From: Ectocarpus siliculosus
Lineage: Eukaryota > Sar > Phaeophyceae > Ectocarpales > Ectocarpaceae
Length of the DNA: 45,030 nt
Direction of reading: 5' to 3'
Assembly (NCBI GenBank): GCA_000310025.1
Contig: FN649747.1
Location: forward strand, 177,436 to 222,465
Shown here piece after piece: positions 9,765 to 21,844 of this stretch. Numbering within the stretch: the stretch's first letter is position 1; every line of letters begins with the position of its first letter. A program made the position numbers and the translations under genes. The notes below the pieces were generated by a model. The model saw nothing but the letters and a program-made list of their open reading frames with translations, was not told the origin of the DNA and did not search any database.

Positions 9765-10715
9765 CTTCTCTTGCCTTGTGCCATTCGACCACGAACTTCT
9801 CCGCTCCCCCCATCACCCCTCTGTACCATGGTAGGTACCCCTTTCTCCAACTTCGCTGCGAAAGGCCAACAGCCGCGCGGTGTCCCGAACGTCCGCAGGT
9901 CGCCAGGCGTGGGTTCGCCATTGGTACCGAACTCTACGAAGTCGTCCTTCAAGCTTAACACCCAGTTCTTTCCCGGACGCCCGCTGTCTGGGTCCTTCTC
10001 CCCTACGATATCTCCGAACATCAGTCGCTTCGGGAGTCGTCCGTCCGATTGTCTGGTCACTGCTCCGGCAAACAGTCGCCGTTGTCAAACAGTACCCTAG
10101 TCGCTCTGGCATCCGACCTTTTTCAGGGCTTGGGCGTACGAGAGCTGCCGATATTGGCCGCGCGTGCGGCGGTAGCCGATAACCCGTAGTAGAAGACGGT
10201 GGTGGGTAGTCGTCAGGATGTCGTAGTGCTTGCGGCGTGGGGCCCACGTCACGCATCCATACAGCACGGCCTCCATCGCTTCCGCTCTTTAGCCGGATCT
10301 TTAGTCCCCACGGTGCCGTCGGTCTGTCGAAGAGCTCCCGGGCGTACTTCCGGAGACAAGCCCACGCTGCTCTGCTCCGTTGGTTGATCTCCTGCGTGAG
10401 TTCATCATCTTCTCTGACTCGGCTACCCAGATATTGGAACTCCGCTGTCTGAGCGTACTTCTGCCCCGCTGCTTCGATCACCAGCGGTACCGTAGGTGGT
10501 GGGGGTGGCGGTGGCGGCGCTCCCTTCTTCGGAATTCTTCTCCGGCACCTTCATCAGGAGAGTCTCTGTCTTCTTCTCCGACGCTGTCAATCCGAATGCT
10601 CCAAGCACTTCCACGATAATGGTCATCATCCTCGCCAGGCCTTCGGCCGATCTCGATGCGAACCCAGCGTCGATTATCGAAAATAAGAACAAGTCCGACA
10701 AAAAGCTGTTCTAGA
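9765..10715 (-). pseudogene. LINE-type reverse transcriptase remnant
   Basis: Read on the minus strand, several frames together resemble the C-terminal half of a non-LTR retrotransposon reverse transcriptase. At 10700-10560 a stretch reads SRSAEGLARMMTIIVEVLGA, the region after the YADD active site; the active-site Asp pair is altered to IIDAG. At 10480-10300 another reads EFQYLGSRVREDDELTQEI, then RAAWACLRKYARELF. At 10060-9880 a third reads RLPKRLMFGDI, then SGRPGKNW. The pieces are in different frames, so the copy is dead. It is 5'-truncated at about 10715, as is usual for LINEs. No endonuclease domain remains. Confidence 0.8.
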
Positions 10716-10972
10716 AGCGTGTAGAGGGTGGGGCGGAGAGCTCTACAGTCGGCTGTATCCGTCGACGATATACATTGGCTTGCGGACTCTTCGGGTCCAT
10801 GTTTTTTAGTGCCTTTTTTCTGGGCATGTTAGCCCGTGACCACGGATTCGACCGCGCCAAGTGTTGATCAGTACTAGAAAGACGAAAAGGGTACCGAAGT
10901 ACAGTACAATACACGGAGAGAGAGAAAGAAAGAGAGATCGGAACCGTTACTATATTGACAAGACAATAACAA

Positions 10973-10980
10973 CCACCACA

Positions 10981-11076
<96 letters not shown>
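10973..11076 (+). repeat. (CAG)n(CAA)n microsatellite
   Basis: A compound trinucleotide tract: about eight CAG units followed by about 26 CAA units. It is not inside a recognisable gene. Long poly-Leu, poly-Val and poly-Thr frames here are by-products. Confidence 0.95.
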
Positions 11077-11477
11077 TGACCACACCACCCGCCATTCAAA
11101 CACCAGAACCGACTCGGGACCAACCACAACGGCAAGACGAACAACAGCTTGGGCATGGTACGGACAGTCCGTGCGTCCGGTAGTAGAGGTAGCGATGAGG
11201 ATCGACAGCAAACATTCTCCCGCTGTTAGCCCTAGGCTATCGAGGCAGCGTTTGAGAGTATGCTGTCGCTGTCACGCCATTCACGTTCGGGGCACTTCTG
11301 TAGACTATATCACCAAGGGAATGTGGTGATGAAGGGAGTTGTGCCATGAAGGGAGCTGCCATGCAAGCATGATGGTTTGCGCTCTACGGGCACATGCCGA
11401 TGAGGCGCTGTTGTTGTAGCTTGTTGTGAGAATCCCATCTGATGATGCTTCGACGGTCGATGTACACAGTCAGTAGT

Positions 11478-11713
11478 ACACTACTTGTGGCCGCCTGTCA
11501 AGGCCAGCGCCTCTATCCTTTGGCGTGCTCACGTACTCTGTAGTCCTTTCTCATACTCTCGAGCAAAACTCCTTCAGCCTGTGCTCTTGCTGGAGACGTA
11601 TCCACCACGACTACGTGTACATTCGTACGTCATGGAGTCCGAGACGACATGCCAAAACAAAATGAACTTTGTTGTTTTCTTTCATTGTCATTATCGTTTT
11701 CTAGATCACCAAG

Positions 11714-11781
<68 letters not shown>

Positions 11782-12165
11782 GAGAGAAAAGGGGGTAGCA
11801 ACCGGCGCAAGAAACGCCCAAACCTCGCGCCTGATTCCCCCTCAAAAACTGTCTCTCTCTGCTCGCAGGCCAGCTATATCCAGCCGGGAAAATCCGGCTG
11901 CTGCTACTGCACGCAGGAGCCTGGAATGACCAAGTCCCCAAATGGCAGTTGACCATTCAACCACATCCATCCACTACACCCTTAACAAATGCTAGAAACA
12001 CAGCTAAAGGAAACAAAAGGGCTTCATGCCATTTCCGTTCCCCCACCTTTGAAAGCAAAAGGGGGGGGTGGGCGAGAAAAGACACTACTTCCTGTGGCCA
12101 CCTGTCAATGTTGGCCAATGCCTCAATCATTCGGCGTGCTCACGTACTCCGTGGTCCTCTCTCGC
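11478..12165 (+). repeat. Imperfect direct repeat pair flanking a (GA)n tract
   Basis: About 75 bp at 11478-11552 is repeated in the same orientation at about 12083-12165. Shared words include CTGTGGCC, CACCTGTCAA/CGCCTGTCAA, and an identical GGCGTGCTCACGTACTC. Between them lie a (GA)n/(GACA)n microsatellite at 11717-11785 and no gene. The pair could be remnants of two insertions of one element or a decayed tandem duplication. Confidence 0.6.
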
Positions 12166-13033
12166 GCTCATTAGTGCAACAACCGACGACTACGGCACAC
12201 GTGTGCTCTCTACATTTGGTGTCCAGAAGGTTCGGGGGGCACGCGAAGTGCACTCTACATCTGGTGGCCCCGGTTTTCCACAATGATGCGTTCCAACTCT
12301 TACGTAGGTTCCGCTCCGACAACAAACTTAGCTGTTGTCCTGTAGGGAGCAGTCGATTGAGAGCTGGCATGTCCGTTGACCGATACGGATGTTGGACCGG
12401 TACAGAGGACGGGTATATATGTGAGGAGCGTCGGGGACGACGACACCACCACCACCAGCAACAGCAAATCACAGAAAGAGAACCTCTGGCAATTTGACGA
12501 TGGCAGGAGATACCTGTCCAACAAAAAACTTCGCAACGCAAGAGACGATGCTCGGTTTCGACGCAGCAAATCAGGCGCGAGCCTCGCGCAATATGAGGTC
12601 ATCATATGTGCGGGCGCGTACACGTCAAAGAGGGTGTCTAAGTTACCGTTAAGGAGCTTTTTGCGGTGTACGCCATATATCTGAGCGGTTGGGCGGCGGT
12701 GGTTCAGTGCATTTTTTTCAGAGTCGTGACATAACCGCGGTGCCATGCCGATACAAAGCCAGGTCACAACACCTTTGCTTCTCACCGGTGTTCCGTTTCT
12801 GTCGCGTTCAGTCTCGGCAGTGAAATGTCTTGTCTAGTTGCCATCACAATCACAATCACGCTGGAGAAGCTCTACTCGGACCTTGCAAGGATATGCCGAT
12901 GGCTATGCTCGCTCCACGATGTCTAGCCGCCCGCCGGCCTCCTAGAATTTCATGGTACTCTCCTCCGTGCTCCTAGGCGATAGTATATACTTCGAAGTAC
13001 ACAATACCTACAGTAGTGAATACCGCCCCCAAC
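12166..13033. other. Non-coding stretch
   Basis: I see no gene, repeat array or transposon end in this stretch. There is a short CACCAC/CAG-type tract near 12441-12465. Confidence 0.5.
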
Positions 13034-13371
13034 TTATAGGTACGACATGATGTGGCGGAACAACCCTTCCTCCTGAATCTCAACCACCGCTATCACCGCC
13101 CGCACAAAATTCATCTTGAGCCTTCCCGCCTCTAGTAGCTCTATTTCGGGAGGGGTCTGGCCGCCCATGAAATCCCTCATGGCATACTTGATGATGCTGG
13201 CCTCGTCGTAACGTTCGAGCTTCCGCAACCTGGCCCGCCAGCCCTTGGACCTTGCCGAGGAGGACCTTTCGTGACGTGCCCGCATCATGATCAGCCAGCC
13301 CCGAGCTTGCCACGATTTCTGACCCGGGAATCTTCGCAGGCGGTCCACCGCTAGTTGTGCCTTTCTCCTCG
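13034..13371 (-). CDS. Candidate terminal exon, hypothetical protein
   Basis: On the minus strand a good acceptor (tttggcgtgtcgcag) precedes an open frame from 13371 to the TAA at 13036-13034, about 111 residues. The peptide is mixed in composition, unlike nearby noncoding frames: it includes RGWLIMMRARHERSSSAR, then LRKLERYDEASIIKYAMRDF, and ends with EEGLFRHIMSYL. Its look recalls the C-terminal regions of some stramenopile ankyrin-repeat proteins, but that is a weak impression. No ankyrin repeats and no convincing upstream exon were found. It may be a gene fragment carried by a repeat. Confidence 0.35.
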
Positions 13372-15984
13372 CTGCGACACGCCAAACAATGAGATGAAAA
13401 AGGAGCGATGCTGCTGCTATTGGAGGAACGCGTACAACCTTCTGTAGACTGCGAGGGGAAAATGAAGCACAGGTGACGCCGTACGCCTCCCATGATTCCT
13501 TCGAGGCACAGCAGTAAAACGGTTTCGCTGTTTGACACTTTGTCGACAGAAGCCACCCCTTGCCGTAAGCCCTACTGCGTTCTAGTATTGTCGAGAGACA
13601 GCAACAGGAACCGTTGACATTACCTTTACCTGATCAAATGAAAGAGGGAGAACTACCCCCCCGTTCAACGGGTGAGCACCTAAATATTGGCCGGGCGTTG
13701 CCTGTAGCATACACTTGATGTAGAAAAGTGACCGTGCCCTCTATGAAGACCTGTAACAACGACCGCTTCCACGGCACTCACCAGCTTGTCGGGGGAGGTC
13801 TATGCAGAAACTCCAGAGATGCCGCAGATACCGCCAGAGATACCAGCAGAGCACGCTTGCCAAGGGCAAGGGCCCCAGACAACCACACGCGGTCCAAACT
13901 GCAATAACCTAATATGCTCAGATTGAAGGGTAAGAGAAAATGGGGGCGGGAAGGTAAGACAGCATCATGCACAGTTCACGGTGAGCTGCACCTTTGAAAG
14001 GTCAACGTCGGGGTGCAAACAGCACACTTTATGCGGCGCGAATCATTCGAGGCCCCGGAAAGCCCAAGGCAGTAGTCTACGCTTGAACATGCGACAGAAC
14101 ATGTCAAAACAAGAACAGTTGTACCTACCTCTGACGCGAAACGGTTCCCCTAAACTCTGGGATCACGGATGAACTACAAAGTATCAATGTCGTCTCGAAC
14201 TGAGAGCGAGTGCTTCACACAACACTTAACGGGCACGTATACGAGAGACGGACGTCGCCAACAGTCTGAGGCAAGCGCAAGACCGCCAGAAGTCACCCCA
14301 TCCGCAGCACCGTACCTCGATAAAGAAGCAACAGCACCCCGGATAACTGCAGCAGAACAGAAGAAAGGCCGGGGACCAAGGTGTTAGATTCGTTGCATAC
14401 TTGCAATGATACATGTTGCATCCTTGGCCCATGCTCGGCACCCTGTCTCTCGACTAGCCATCGATGAGGTGCGAGTAATATGTATCGCACATGGCAACAA
14501 TGTCCCGGGACACTGCGTGTGCAATATGTATACGTGTTTCTACCCAGACAGTGGTGGAGTTGTGCGATATTTGGGGCTTCGTTTTATTCACGGTTGTGAC
14601 GATAAGGACGACTGGACTACGGTGAGGCTGCCAATGCGAAAACATCGCAGCGTCGTTCTCCCACGATGGCGAGCTACTTTCGATATCGTTTCGTGTTCAG
14701 TGATTCTGTTGTACTTTTGAAACACCCCCCCCCCCCCCCCCCATGTAGCCGGAAGCGTGTGCCGGTATGTCCATGTGCATCAATTTGTCGAACCACACTT
14801 GAGGCGAGCATCCTGAACATAACCGAGTACTACCGGGGCTTCCTACTACAGCGCAGGTGCATCACCAATCGACCAATACGTAGTAATAGCAACAGTCCAC
14901 AAACTTCAATATAATGATTAGGAAGCACACAACCGAGAACCTCGATTGTTGTCGTTCACATGAACGTGCGTGCACATGTCGAGTTGTTGAGTTAGCCTGC
15001 GAAACAACGAGAGGCATCGTGGTTTTCCACGCGTTTTGCGACATCCGTTGTAGGTAGCTTCTCTCATGAAACTAAGACAAGCCCGCTCTATGTACGGCGA
15101 AGTTCTGTTTTTGTCGAGACTACGGAGGTGTTGTGGAACATGCAGAAAGTACCGGCAGGGAACACGCCGAGGGGGGTACTGTTTTGTGGTCTTGATGGAA
15201 ATTTCGTACAACGGCGAATTCTTCCGGCAGGCACGAGAACAGCGTCGGGGGGGGCATGAAAACCCCTTGCCTAAACCCTGTCCTCAGCAGAATTCGTTTG
15301 GAAACGGGATTCGTAATGGTGTTTCCAGATTTCAAACAGCCACATGGTTTCCGAGAATAGTGTACTGTGGTGCTGGGGGTCAGTGAAGGCATCTGCAAAT
15401 GTCTTGACCACGCAAAAAAAAAAACATGTACCTGTTTAGGCTCACTGATGTCCGCGTCAATTGGACCAGTATGAGATTAGAAGGTACAGCTGAGCGGAGA
15501 CCGGAGCGGTTTCTATTGTGAAGACAACAACAAGAACACCTGATACAAAATACTCACCGACCATATCGTAAAATCCCGGTGTACTTAAAGACGTTCGGGA
15601 GGTCGTTGAAGGGCGCAGGACTCATTATTATCAGAAACCAATTCACGAAAAGCCCCCCCATCATCTGACAGCAGAATTGCAACACAGAGTTGGTGGCAAG
15701 TAGCGGTTACAAAAAAGTTAGTTGCCAATGGGTCAGATAGCGTTGGAGTAATGTAACTCAATCTTGCAATCGACAAAGGAGACGTCCATTTATCGATGGA
15801 TACGTACAAAAATGGTGCCCTCAAACGGTTTTGTCGTCCTCACGAAAACACAAGGCACTTTGAAATGACGGGATTTTCGATGCACATGACAGGGTACGGT
15901 ATGTAGCGCACGTCGTTGGCATTCTCTTGTACATGTACGCGCATGAACTTTCAACCGAGGTGGCACAAATTCTGTGTCAAAAGC
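13372..15984. other. Non-coding stretch
   Basis: No gene could be supported over 2.6 kb. Open frames are short and have no family resemblance. There is a poly-C run at about 14724-14743. A segment near 15445-15480 is related in reverse complement to about 8955-8985. Confidence 0.5.
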
Positions 15985-16210
15985 ACTTCTTCTATTTTCT
16001 CTCCTTCCCTTCCCGGACGAGAACGAACACCTACGTACAAGGGTTCGACTCCGCCCCGCTCTTCTTCAAGGAGCGTGTGAGTGTGTCGAGATCAACTTGC
16101 AAGCATACCCAGATAAATATCACGAGGCCCGCCCCGGACAACTCCGTGCATTCCTCCTCGTCCCCGCTGCCGCAGTTGCCGTCGTCAGAAGACATCAGTT
16201 TCGGCGGCAC
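15985..16210 (+). repeat. Dispersed repeat, + copy (partner at 20400-20640)
   Basis: This segment matches the minus strand of about 20640-20400 with many differences. The best shared block is CAAGGGTTCGA(A/C)TCCG followed by CTCTT(G/C)TTCAA(A/G)GAGCG and GTGTGAGTG; a second is GGACAACTCC(A/G)(T/C)GCATT. The word GGTTCGANTCC equals the pol III B-box consensus, but flanking bases do not fold as a tRNA T-arm. It could be a SINE or a decayed transposon piece. Confidence 0.6.
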
Positions 16211-18487
16211 CACACCTGGATAGGGAGCATTGTATAGCGTATTTGTCGAATAGGTCATTGCGACGAACACGGTGCACTTAGTATTGTTGCTCGTCAGTAC
16301 CGTGCTTCTTCACAAGGCTAGACATCGTTCTCACCCTACCGCTGCAACTCATTGTTTCGATGGGCAGCCCTCGACCAGCAGGGCAAGGCCAAAAAGCGAG
16401 TGGGCGCTTGTAGAACAGAATGTGATATGGAGGTATTCGGCGCCGCAGGTTGCTCCGGAGGGAACGTTTTTGGCCCTCATGCATCGTCTGCGTCTCTGTG
16501 CCTTCATTTTCCGGCACACGCGGATGGCTTCTTTCCACCCTTCTTTCCTCAATCAATACGCCAAAACGGGGGGGAAAGAGGCATGGCGGTGCCAAGCTCT
16601 ACCGGTTCCGGTAAAAGTCAATTGACGGATACCTTGGGAAACGGGTCCTCCTTAGCACGCTCCACCCGCAGAATTTACCCTCAACCGAGAACCTATTGGG
16701 GCCAGGACGCAAAATTCGATAGAGGTGCAACAACTTTTTTCGTGGGCTCGACTCCCAGAGGTGCTCTCAGGACTGGCACATATTCGAGTCCATGAGAAAA
16801 TGCCAAAAGTCCGGAGGAACCAAATGTGCACGACCCGAGTGTCATGATGACGACGACATGGCATGCGGAGGTGCGCCGATTCTGAGAAAAGTCAGTTGAC
16901 GGATGCCTTGGGAATCGGGTCTGCCTGGACAGTTTCCAGTTTCTTCTCAACAAACACAAGACAAGTTCACCTGCGCAATTTGCTCTTCCCTCTTGTGTAT
17001 GCTACGTCACCCTGCCCGTCACCCTGCCAATCGCACGGACGCCGCTTGAAGAGAAGAGAGCTGTGGTGACGGAAACCCTGCGTACAAAAGCCACGCCCAG
17101 AGACAAGAGCGAGAGAGTGAGCACGCCATGCGGGGCATCGAGGGGCTCCGACATATCCCACATTTTACCTATCGCATACCGAGAGATTCCGTTGATTGAG
17201 TAGATAACGTTTGCCGATTCCGACAACAATAACAGCGTTGGCCAAGAAGGCGGTTCTAGAAATATTAGAAGAACATCACCTGCACATAAGCAACGTTACG
17301 ATGCCAAAGTACAGCAGTGGAGCCCATGATACAAGCTACTCTCGTACAGTAGTGGCCCGCGACAATAGCTGGATACCTCGTGGTTCACCCAACCTCGCCG
17401 AAGGTATCGGGGTCTCGGCACACCCCTGTGCGAAGTGAACGATACCTGTGCGATAATCAAATATGTTCCTTGGAACCCGATTTTTTTCCGCCCCCCCTGT
17501 GCCAAGACCCCGGCCTGTGCGATGTCGCCTATCCGTGCCAAGACACCCGCATTCTTACGGTACTAGGAGGGTTGTGATCATCAAACATTCCATCAAGCAC
17601 AGAATGCGCTTGGTAGCACATAATGCAACGTACATTAGTAAATATTGGCGGCTCACGGCTGGTGTGCCTTCGTCCCAGGTACAGCAGTAGCGGGCTCGTT
17701 CACACTGCATGTCGACTACAGAAGTGTACAGTTTTTCTATAAAACTTGAGTCGGGGACCGTTTCGGACGGGAAAAAATCAGAAATTTCATGGTAGAAATT
17801 AGCACGGCAACTAGCGCCCATTCTCTGGAACGGTCCTGACGTTCCCGCCTTCTTTCTAGAAAAAGCGTTCAGATTTCATAAACATTCTGACCGACCTCCC
17901 GTGCGACCAGACAGAGGCGTTTGACCCACCCTACACGCATACAAAATAACAAAATGTCCCTCGTCTAGGCGACAGACAGGAGGAGCGTTTAGGGCCAGCT
18001 CGCCCCTCGCGCGTTGAAACACCGATTTGCCCTGACTAAGAACACAACAACCAACAGAGCGTACGTGTAAAAGAGAGCAGCAAGCATCTAGCACAGGGGT
18101 CACGGTAGTGCACTGCTGCTGCTGTGCTGCTGCAGATGGACAGGCAGGCAAGTACACAATGGCCACACACAGGAGTGATCTCACGCGCTCCGCGGCTGTG
18201 AATGAAAAGGACCTTGTTCATGTGCGAGGCATCAGGCGATTTTATTGTATTCAACCAACTGTACCCGCGAAAAACAATTCCGGACAAGTAGGCCAGCCGC
18301 CCTCCCAGCCCCCCGGGAGGGCCAATTTCGATTTTGGTTTTACATCGGAATTACAATATAGTAAGGAAGCTTCGTTCGCGAAAATGAGTCATTGCCCCAT
18401 CTACGGCAGAGGGTTTTCTATCCATCGGTGCCCCATTCGCAATTATCTAGAACTCAGAGCCCCCCCCAGCAACCCCCCCCCCCCCCG
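16211..18487. other. Non-coding stretch with short internal duplications
   Basis: No gene was recognised. About 40 bp at 16613-16652 is repeated at 16886-16925 (both contain TTGACGGAT and CCTTGGGAA). Short words of the CTGTGCGAT and GTGCGATA type recur at 17420-17540, similar to the inverted-repeat element at 18812-18953. Confidence 0.5.
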
Positions 18488-18640
18488 CACCCTTCATGCG
18501 ACTCGCCGAATACCTCACGGCGCTTCGCGCTTGGTGATGTGAGAGCCTGGTCCGGTGAGAACCCGGAGTGCTCCGTCCCGGCTTTGTAGGGATGCTAGGT
18601 CAATGGTCAAACGACTACGGCATGCACGACTATGAGCACC
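18488..18640 (+). repeat. SINE-like dispersed repeat, copy 2
   Basis: Second copy of the element at 7033, same orientation, with about seven mismatches in 150 bp. It is preceded by C-rich sequence (about 18461-18487) and followed by another C-run (18641-18651). Confidence 0.75.
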
Positions 18641-18811
18641 CTCCCCCCCCCAGCGGGCCCAGATTTCGATTCGTGGGCCTATGTGTGTCTTGACTTTTTT
18701 TTGCGTGTGTAGTGTCCCGTTGATTCATCCTCTCTCCTGCCCCCGATCAGGTTTCGCCCGACCGTAAGCAAAGAACGACAGACACATGCCGCGCTCGAGA
18801 TGGCGAGAGAA

Positions 18812-18953
18812 CGCGCGGTTCGGTGATGTCGCACGTTCCGGTGATACAGCACCCCCGTGCGACAAAAACAACAATAACCAAGTGATGTAACTCGATTATC
18901 GCACGGGATTGGGTGATATCGCACGGGGGTGTGACATCACCGAGACCGCGCCT
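18812..18953. mobile_element. Short inverted-repeat (MITE-like) element
   Basis: The ends are inverted repeats: GCGCGGTTCGGTGATGTC on the left and the complement of GCGCGGTCTCGGTGATGTC on the right. Just inside lies a second inverted pair, GGTGATACAGCACCCCCGTG on the left and the complement of GGTGATGTCACACCCCCGTG on the right. At about 140 bp with no coding content it looks like a MITE. Related words (TATCGCACG, TGTCGCACGGGGGTA) recur at 19375-19415. Confidence 0.55.
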
Positions 18954-19178
18954 CGAGTAGCTCGGGGCACTCGCTGCACAGGAGGTACTTCGCGGTATCG
19001 TGAACGGTGTTGTACTGCTGGACGTCTGGCGGCATCGGGTACCACATATTGAAGAACTGGAAAATATGACAAAGGAGTCAAAGGAGACTGTCATCGGTCA
19101 CGTCACGTTATTTCATTTAGCAGCAGCAGCACTAGCCTGTGAGGCTGACGCAGCTTCCGTGCCTGCACCCGCTGACAT
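18950..19178 (-). CDS. Candidate two-exon gene fragment, hypothetical
   Basis: On the minus strand an ATG at 19178 opens a 14-codon exon (MSAGAGTEAASASQ) ending at CAG|GCTAGT (19137), a possible GC-type donor. After a short intron with a good acceptor (tcatattttccag), a second exon starts at 19056. It reads FFNMWYPMPPDVQQYNTVHD, then TAKYLLCSECPELLEA, in phase. The peptide looks like real protein, with Trp, Tyr, Cys and His in mixed order. The frame ends at about 18950, where the inverted-repeat element begins, so the gene was probably cut by that insertion. Family not recognised. Confidence 0.35.
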
Positions 19179-20399
19179 GCTGCGACGGAGTGCGGCACGG
19201 CGTGTTTGTGCAAGCGACCTCTCGGTGGCGGGAAATTACTGCAAACCACTGTCGTATTTCGCCGTTTTTTATCCCGCCGCGTCTCGTACGATACGTATGA
19301 TGTGCAGTTTTCTGTGTTCGGTGTGTGTCACTGTAGCACCGACCGTGTGTGTGTTATGCAGTACGGCCGTGACATGTTGGATATCGCACGTATCAGAGTT
19401 GTCGCACGGGGGTATGCATCGAAAGCACCCACGCGACTACGGTACTGCTGTCCCCGGAACGATAAAATTTTCTACTGCAGCTTGCATGTGGTCCGAAATT
19501 GCTGTATAACAATGAGATACAAGTGTTGTGTGGTGGTGGTGGTTGATGGTGTTTGTCGCCTCTCACGATAACTGCTGTGCGCTGTGTGTAGTGGATACCT
19601 CTCAGCTTGAAAGTGCGCTCCTTGCCTGTAATGTCAAGGTTGTACTCCCCGCCGTCTCTGCCTCTTGATTGCCTCCAAAATAGCGTCTACCCCCCCGCCG
19701 CCCCCGCCGGAAACGCTGCCTGGAATGCGCACCCTCTTAGCTAACCCCCCGATTTGAACGCCTCCCTTTCTCTCTCGTGTCCTGTCTCCTCTTCCTGCTG
19801 GGCGTAGTCCGGCCTCTGGGCTTAGGAGGCGTGGGAGGTGGGTGAGGTACTGACTGTAGGTCACGAGCAATGGCTGAAGGAAAGAGAATTTTCTTGAAAA
19901 TTGCGATGGGCGCCGGATAAAACCGCACAGTCCCGCTGTCCCGCTGAGTTTTTGGTTCTGGTTCTGGTTCGGTGCGTTGCCCGCAGCCCAAATGCCCGCC
20001 GGTCTGCGGTAACAGCTGCAGCTGAAGCTGCGGTACTGCTGCAGTTGTACCGTCTGAGTCTCGCATCCGTTCCATCGAGGAAAATCGCTTCGTAAGAGGG
20101 GGGGGGGGCTAACCAGCCACAGGACCCTCAGGTAGTGCGAGCGAACCAACCAGGAAGCAGCCGCAAGAGGTGCTGCTCCCAACACCTCGCGTCGCGCAAC
20201 ACAGAGAACCAGAGACGCTTTTTCTACCGTAGCATCGTTTGCCAACCGTTGTTTTTACGACCAACTCGTAAGCCCCGCACTTCTGCTGTTCTGCTGTGAA
20301 CCCCCACCTCAACCCCAACGCCCCTCGCACCCCAAGCTCACGTGCCGGACTACACCTAGCACGAAGAGGAGAGAGGACAAGAGAGAGGTAGAGAGAGAG
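19179..20399. other. Non-coding stretch
   Basis: No gene is supported. A 203-codon minus frame at 19634-20245 has no splice or family support and is rich in Arg, Gly, Ser and Leu, as random GC-rich frames are. There is a poly-G run at 20098-20108. Confidence 0.5.
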
Positions 20400-20640
20400 G
20401 GAGAGCGAATTCTGACGATGAAAACTGTGGCCCCGAGGAAAGGGAGCAATGCGTGGAGTTGTCCCCGACGGGCGACGTCATATTGATCGAGGTACATGTA
20501 CGACATGTTCTTAGCACTCACACGCTCTTTGAACAAGAGTGGGCCGGATTCGAACCCTTGAAGAAGGTGTTTGTTTCTGCCGGGAAAGGAAAAGAGAGAG
20601 ACAACCAAAACATATCGACACAGCTTTTGTGCCCTCGGTC
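20400..20640 (-). repeat. Dispersed repeat, - copy (partner at 15985-16210)
   Basis: The inverted partner of the repeat at 15985-16210. It lies just outside the left end of the LTR retrotransposon and is preceded by a GA-rich stretch. The block with GGTTCGAATCC is at about 20547-20557 on the minus strand. Confidence 0.6.
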
Positions 20641-20669
20641 GAGTATTCATGCGGCGCACATGTACAAGA

Positions 20670-20927
20670 TATTCGTCAACCCTAAGTGGTATGCCCTTGT
20701 TGTCTTTGTAGAGATTGTAGTGCTTGATGTTTAGATGCTTGTTATCTCTCACACCCGGTTGGGGGGAAAGAGCAGGGAGTGCCACGCGCACGCCAGCTGA
20801 CAGCAGCTGGCGTGGGGGCTCCGCACAATCATTCTCTGGTCGTACTACCCAACGCATACCTATGTGCAGTGCACCTGAAACAGTCATCTCGTCTACAGAT
20901 CCGACTACATACGCACTCACACGAACA
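20670..20927 (-). repeat. LTR (3' LTR in element orientation)
   Basis: This 258-bp copy is identical to 23990-24247. In element orientation it follows the polypurine tract at 20928-20937. Confidence 0.93.
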
Positions 20928-20937
20928 CCCTCCCTGG
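20928..20937 (-). other. Polypurine tract of the LTR element
   Basis: On the minus strand CCAGGGAGGG directly precedes the TGTTCG start of the 3' LTR. This is where plus-strand DNA synthesis is primed in LTR retrotransposons, and it fixes the element's orientation. Confidence 0.7.
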
Positions 20938-21844
20938 TTCTTTACACTAAAGTAACTAACCACTTCTTCTGTGGGATGCGTGCTTCCGCCACCTCAAGTC
21001 AGGTTTTTTCCGCAAAAACAACAAATCAATAAAAACCTAAGGGGAAACCCGGCCACCGGGTCAAAACCCCTCCCTCCCAAGTATGGTACTACTAAAAAGC
21101 AAGATAGAGACGCAAACAGGATAACTCCGACAACGTCATCGATCCTGGTAACCTTCCCGCCACGTTTCAATATCACCTTCTTCCCTAGTACCCAACAAAG
21201 TCCAAAAAGTCTGCAGCCACTGCCACGATTTTACTCCCACAAAGCCCAAACAAAAGTCTGTTGCGATTTACTCCTACTGTCCTCCCCGCTCGACGAACAA
21301 CTATCGATGATCTGAGCACCTAACTTCCTCCCTCCCCCTTGATTCCGGCGCATCGCGTCGCCCCCGGGGTCGGTGGTAAATGCTATCATCCCGCGACAGC
21401 TGTTTTGTCAAACACATCAAGCATGATAAGCCTTCTTGCATACAACTCTTACTCCGACTCTCAGAAATTCAAACTTCAGCCTGCTCACACACAACTCTTA
21501 GACTCTCAGAAAAAACAAAGTTCCAATTCTCACCCGTCATACAGCACGCGTCGGTATGGCTGCTCTCCCTCACTCGAAGAAAACTGCGGTCCATCATGTC
21601 GTGCGATAACCTCCCTCGCTCTTTGCTGCGAGTGTTACGCCACACACAATACCTCCTTCATTCAACGCTCGCGGAAAACACGCTTGACTATATACTGCAT
21701 CGAGAACTTGTCATTGCTGAGGCTTCTTTTCCTCCTACAGACAAACACAGTGATTCTCATCATGGGGCTTCTCCCCTTCTACAAGACAAACACTGATATA
21801 GATTGTGGAGACGCCTTGCTACTGCGAATCCCTCAGTAAGGTGG

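Noticed and set aside
16043-16060. tRNA gene suggested by GGTTCGACTCC
   Set aside because: Bases beside the B-box-like word do not pair as a T-stem and no acceptor or anticodon arm is present; treated as part of a dispersed repeat.
19634-20245. 203-codon minus frame
   Set aside because: No splice sites, no recognisable domain, and another frame is open in parallel over much of it.
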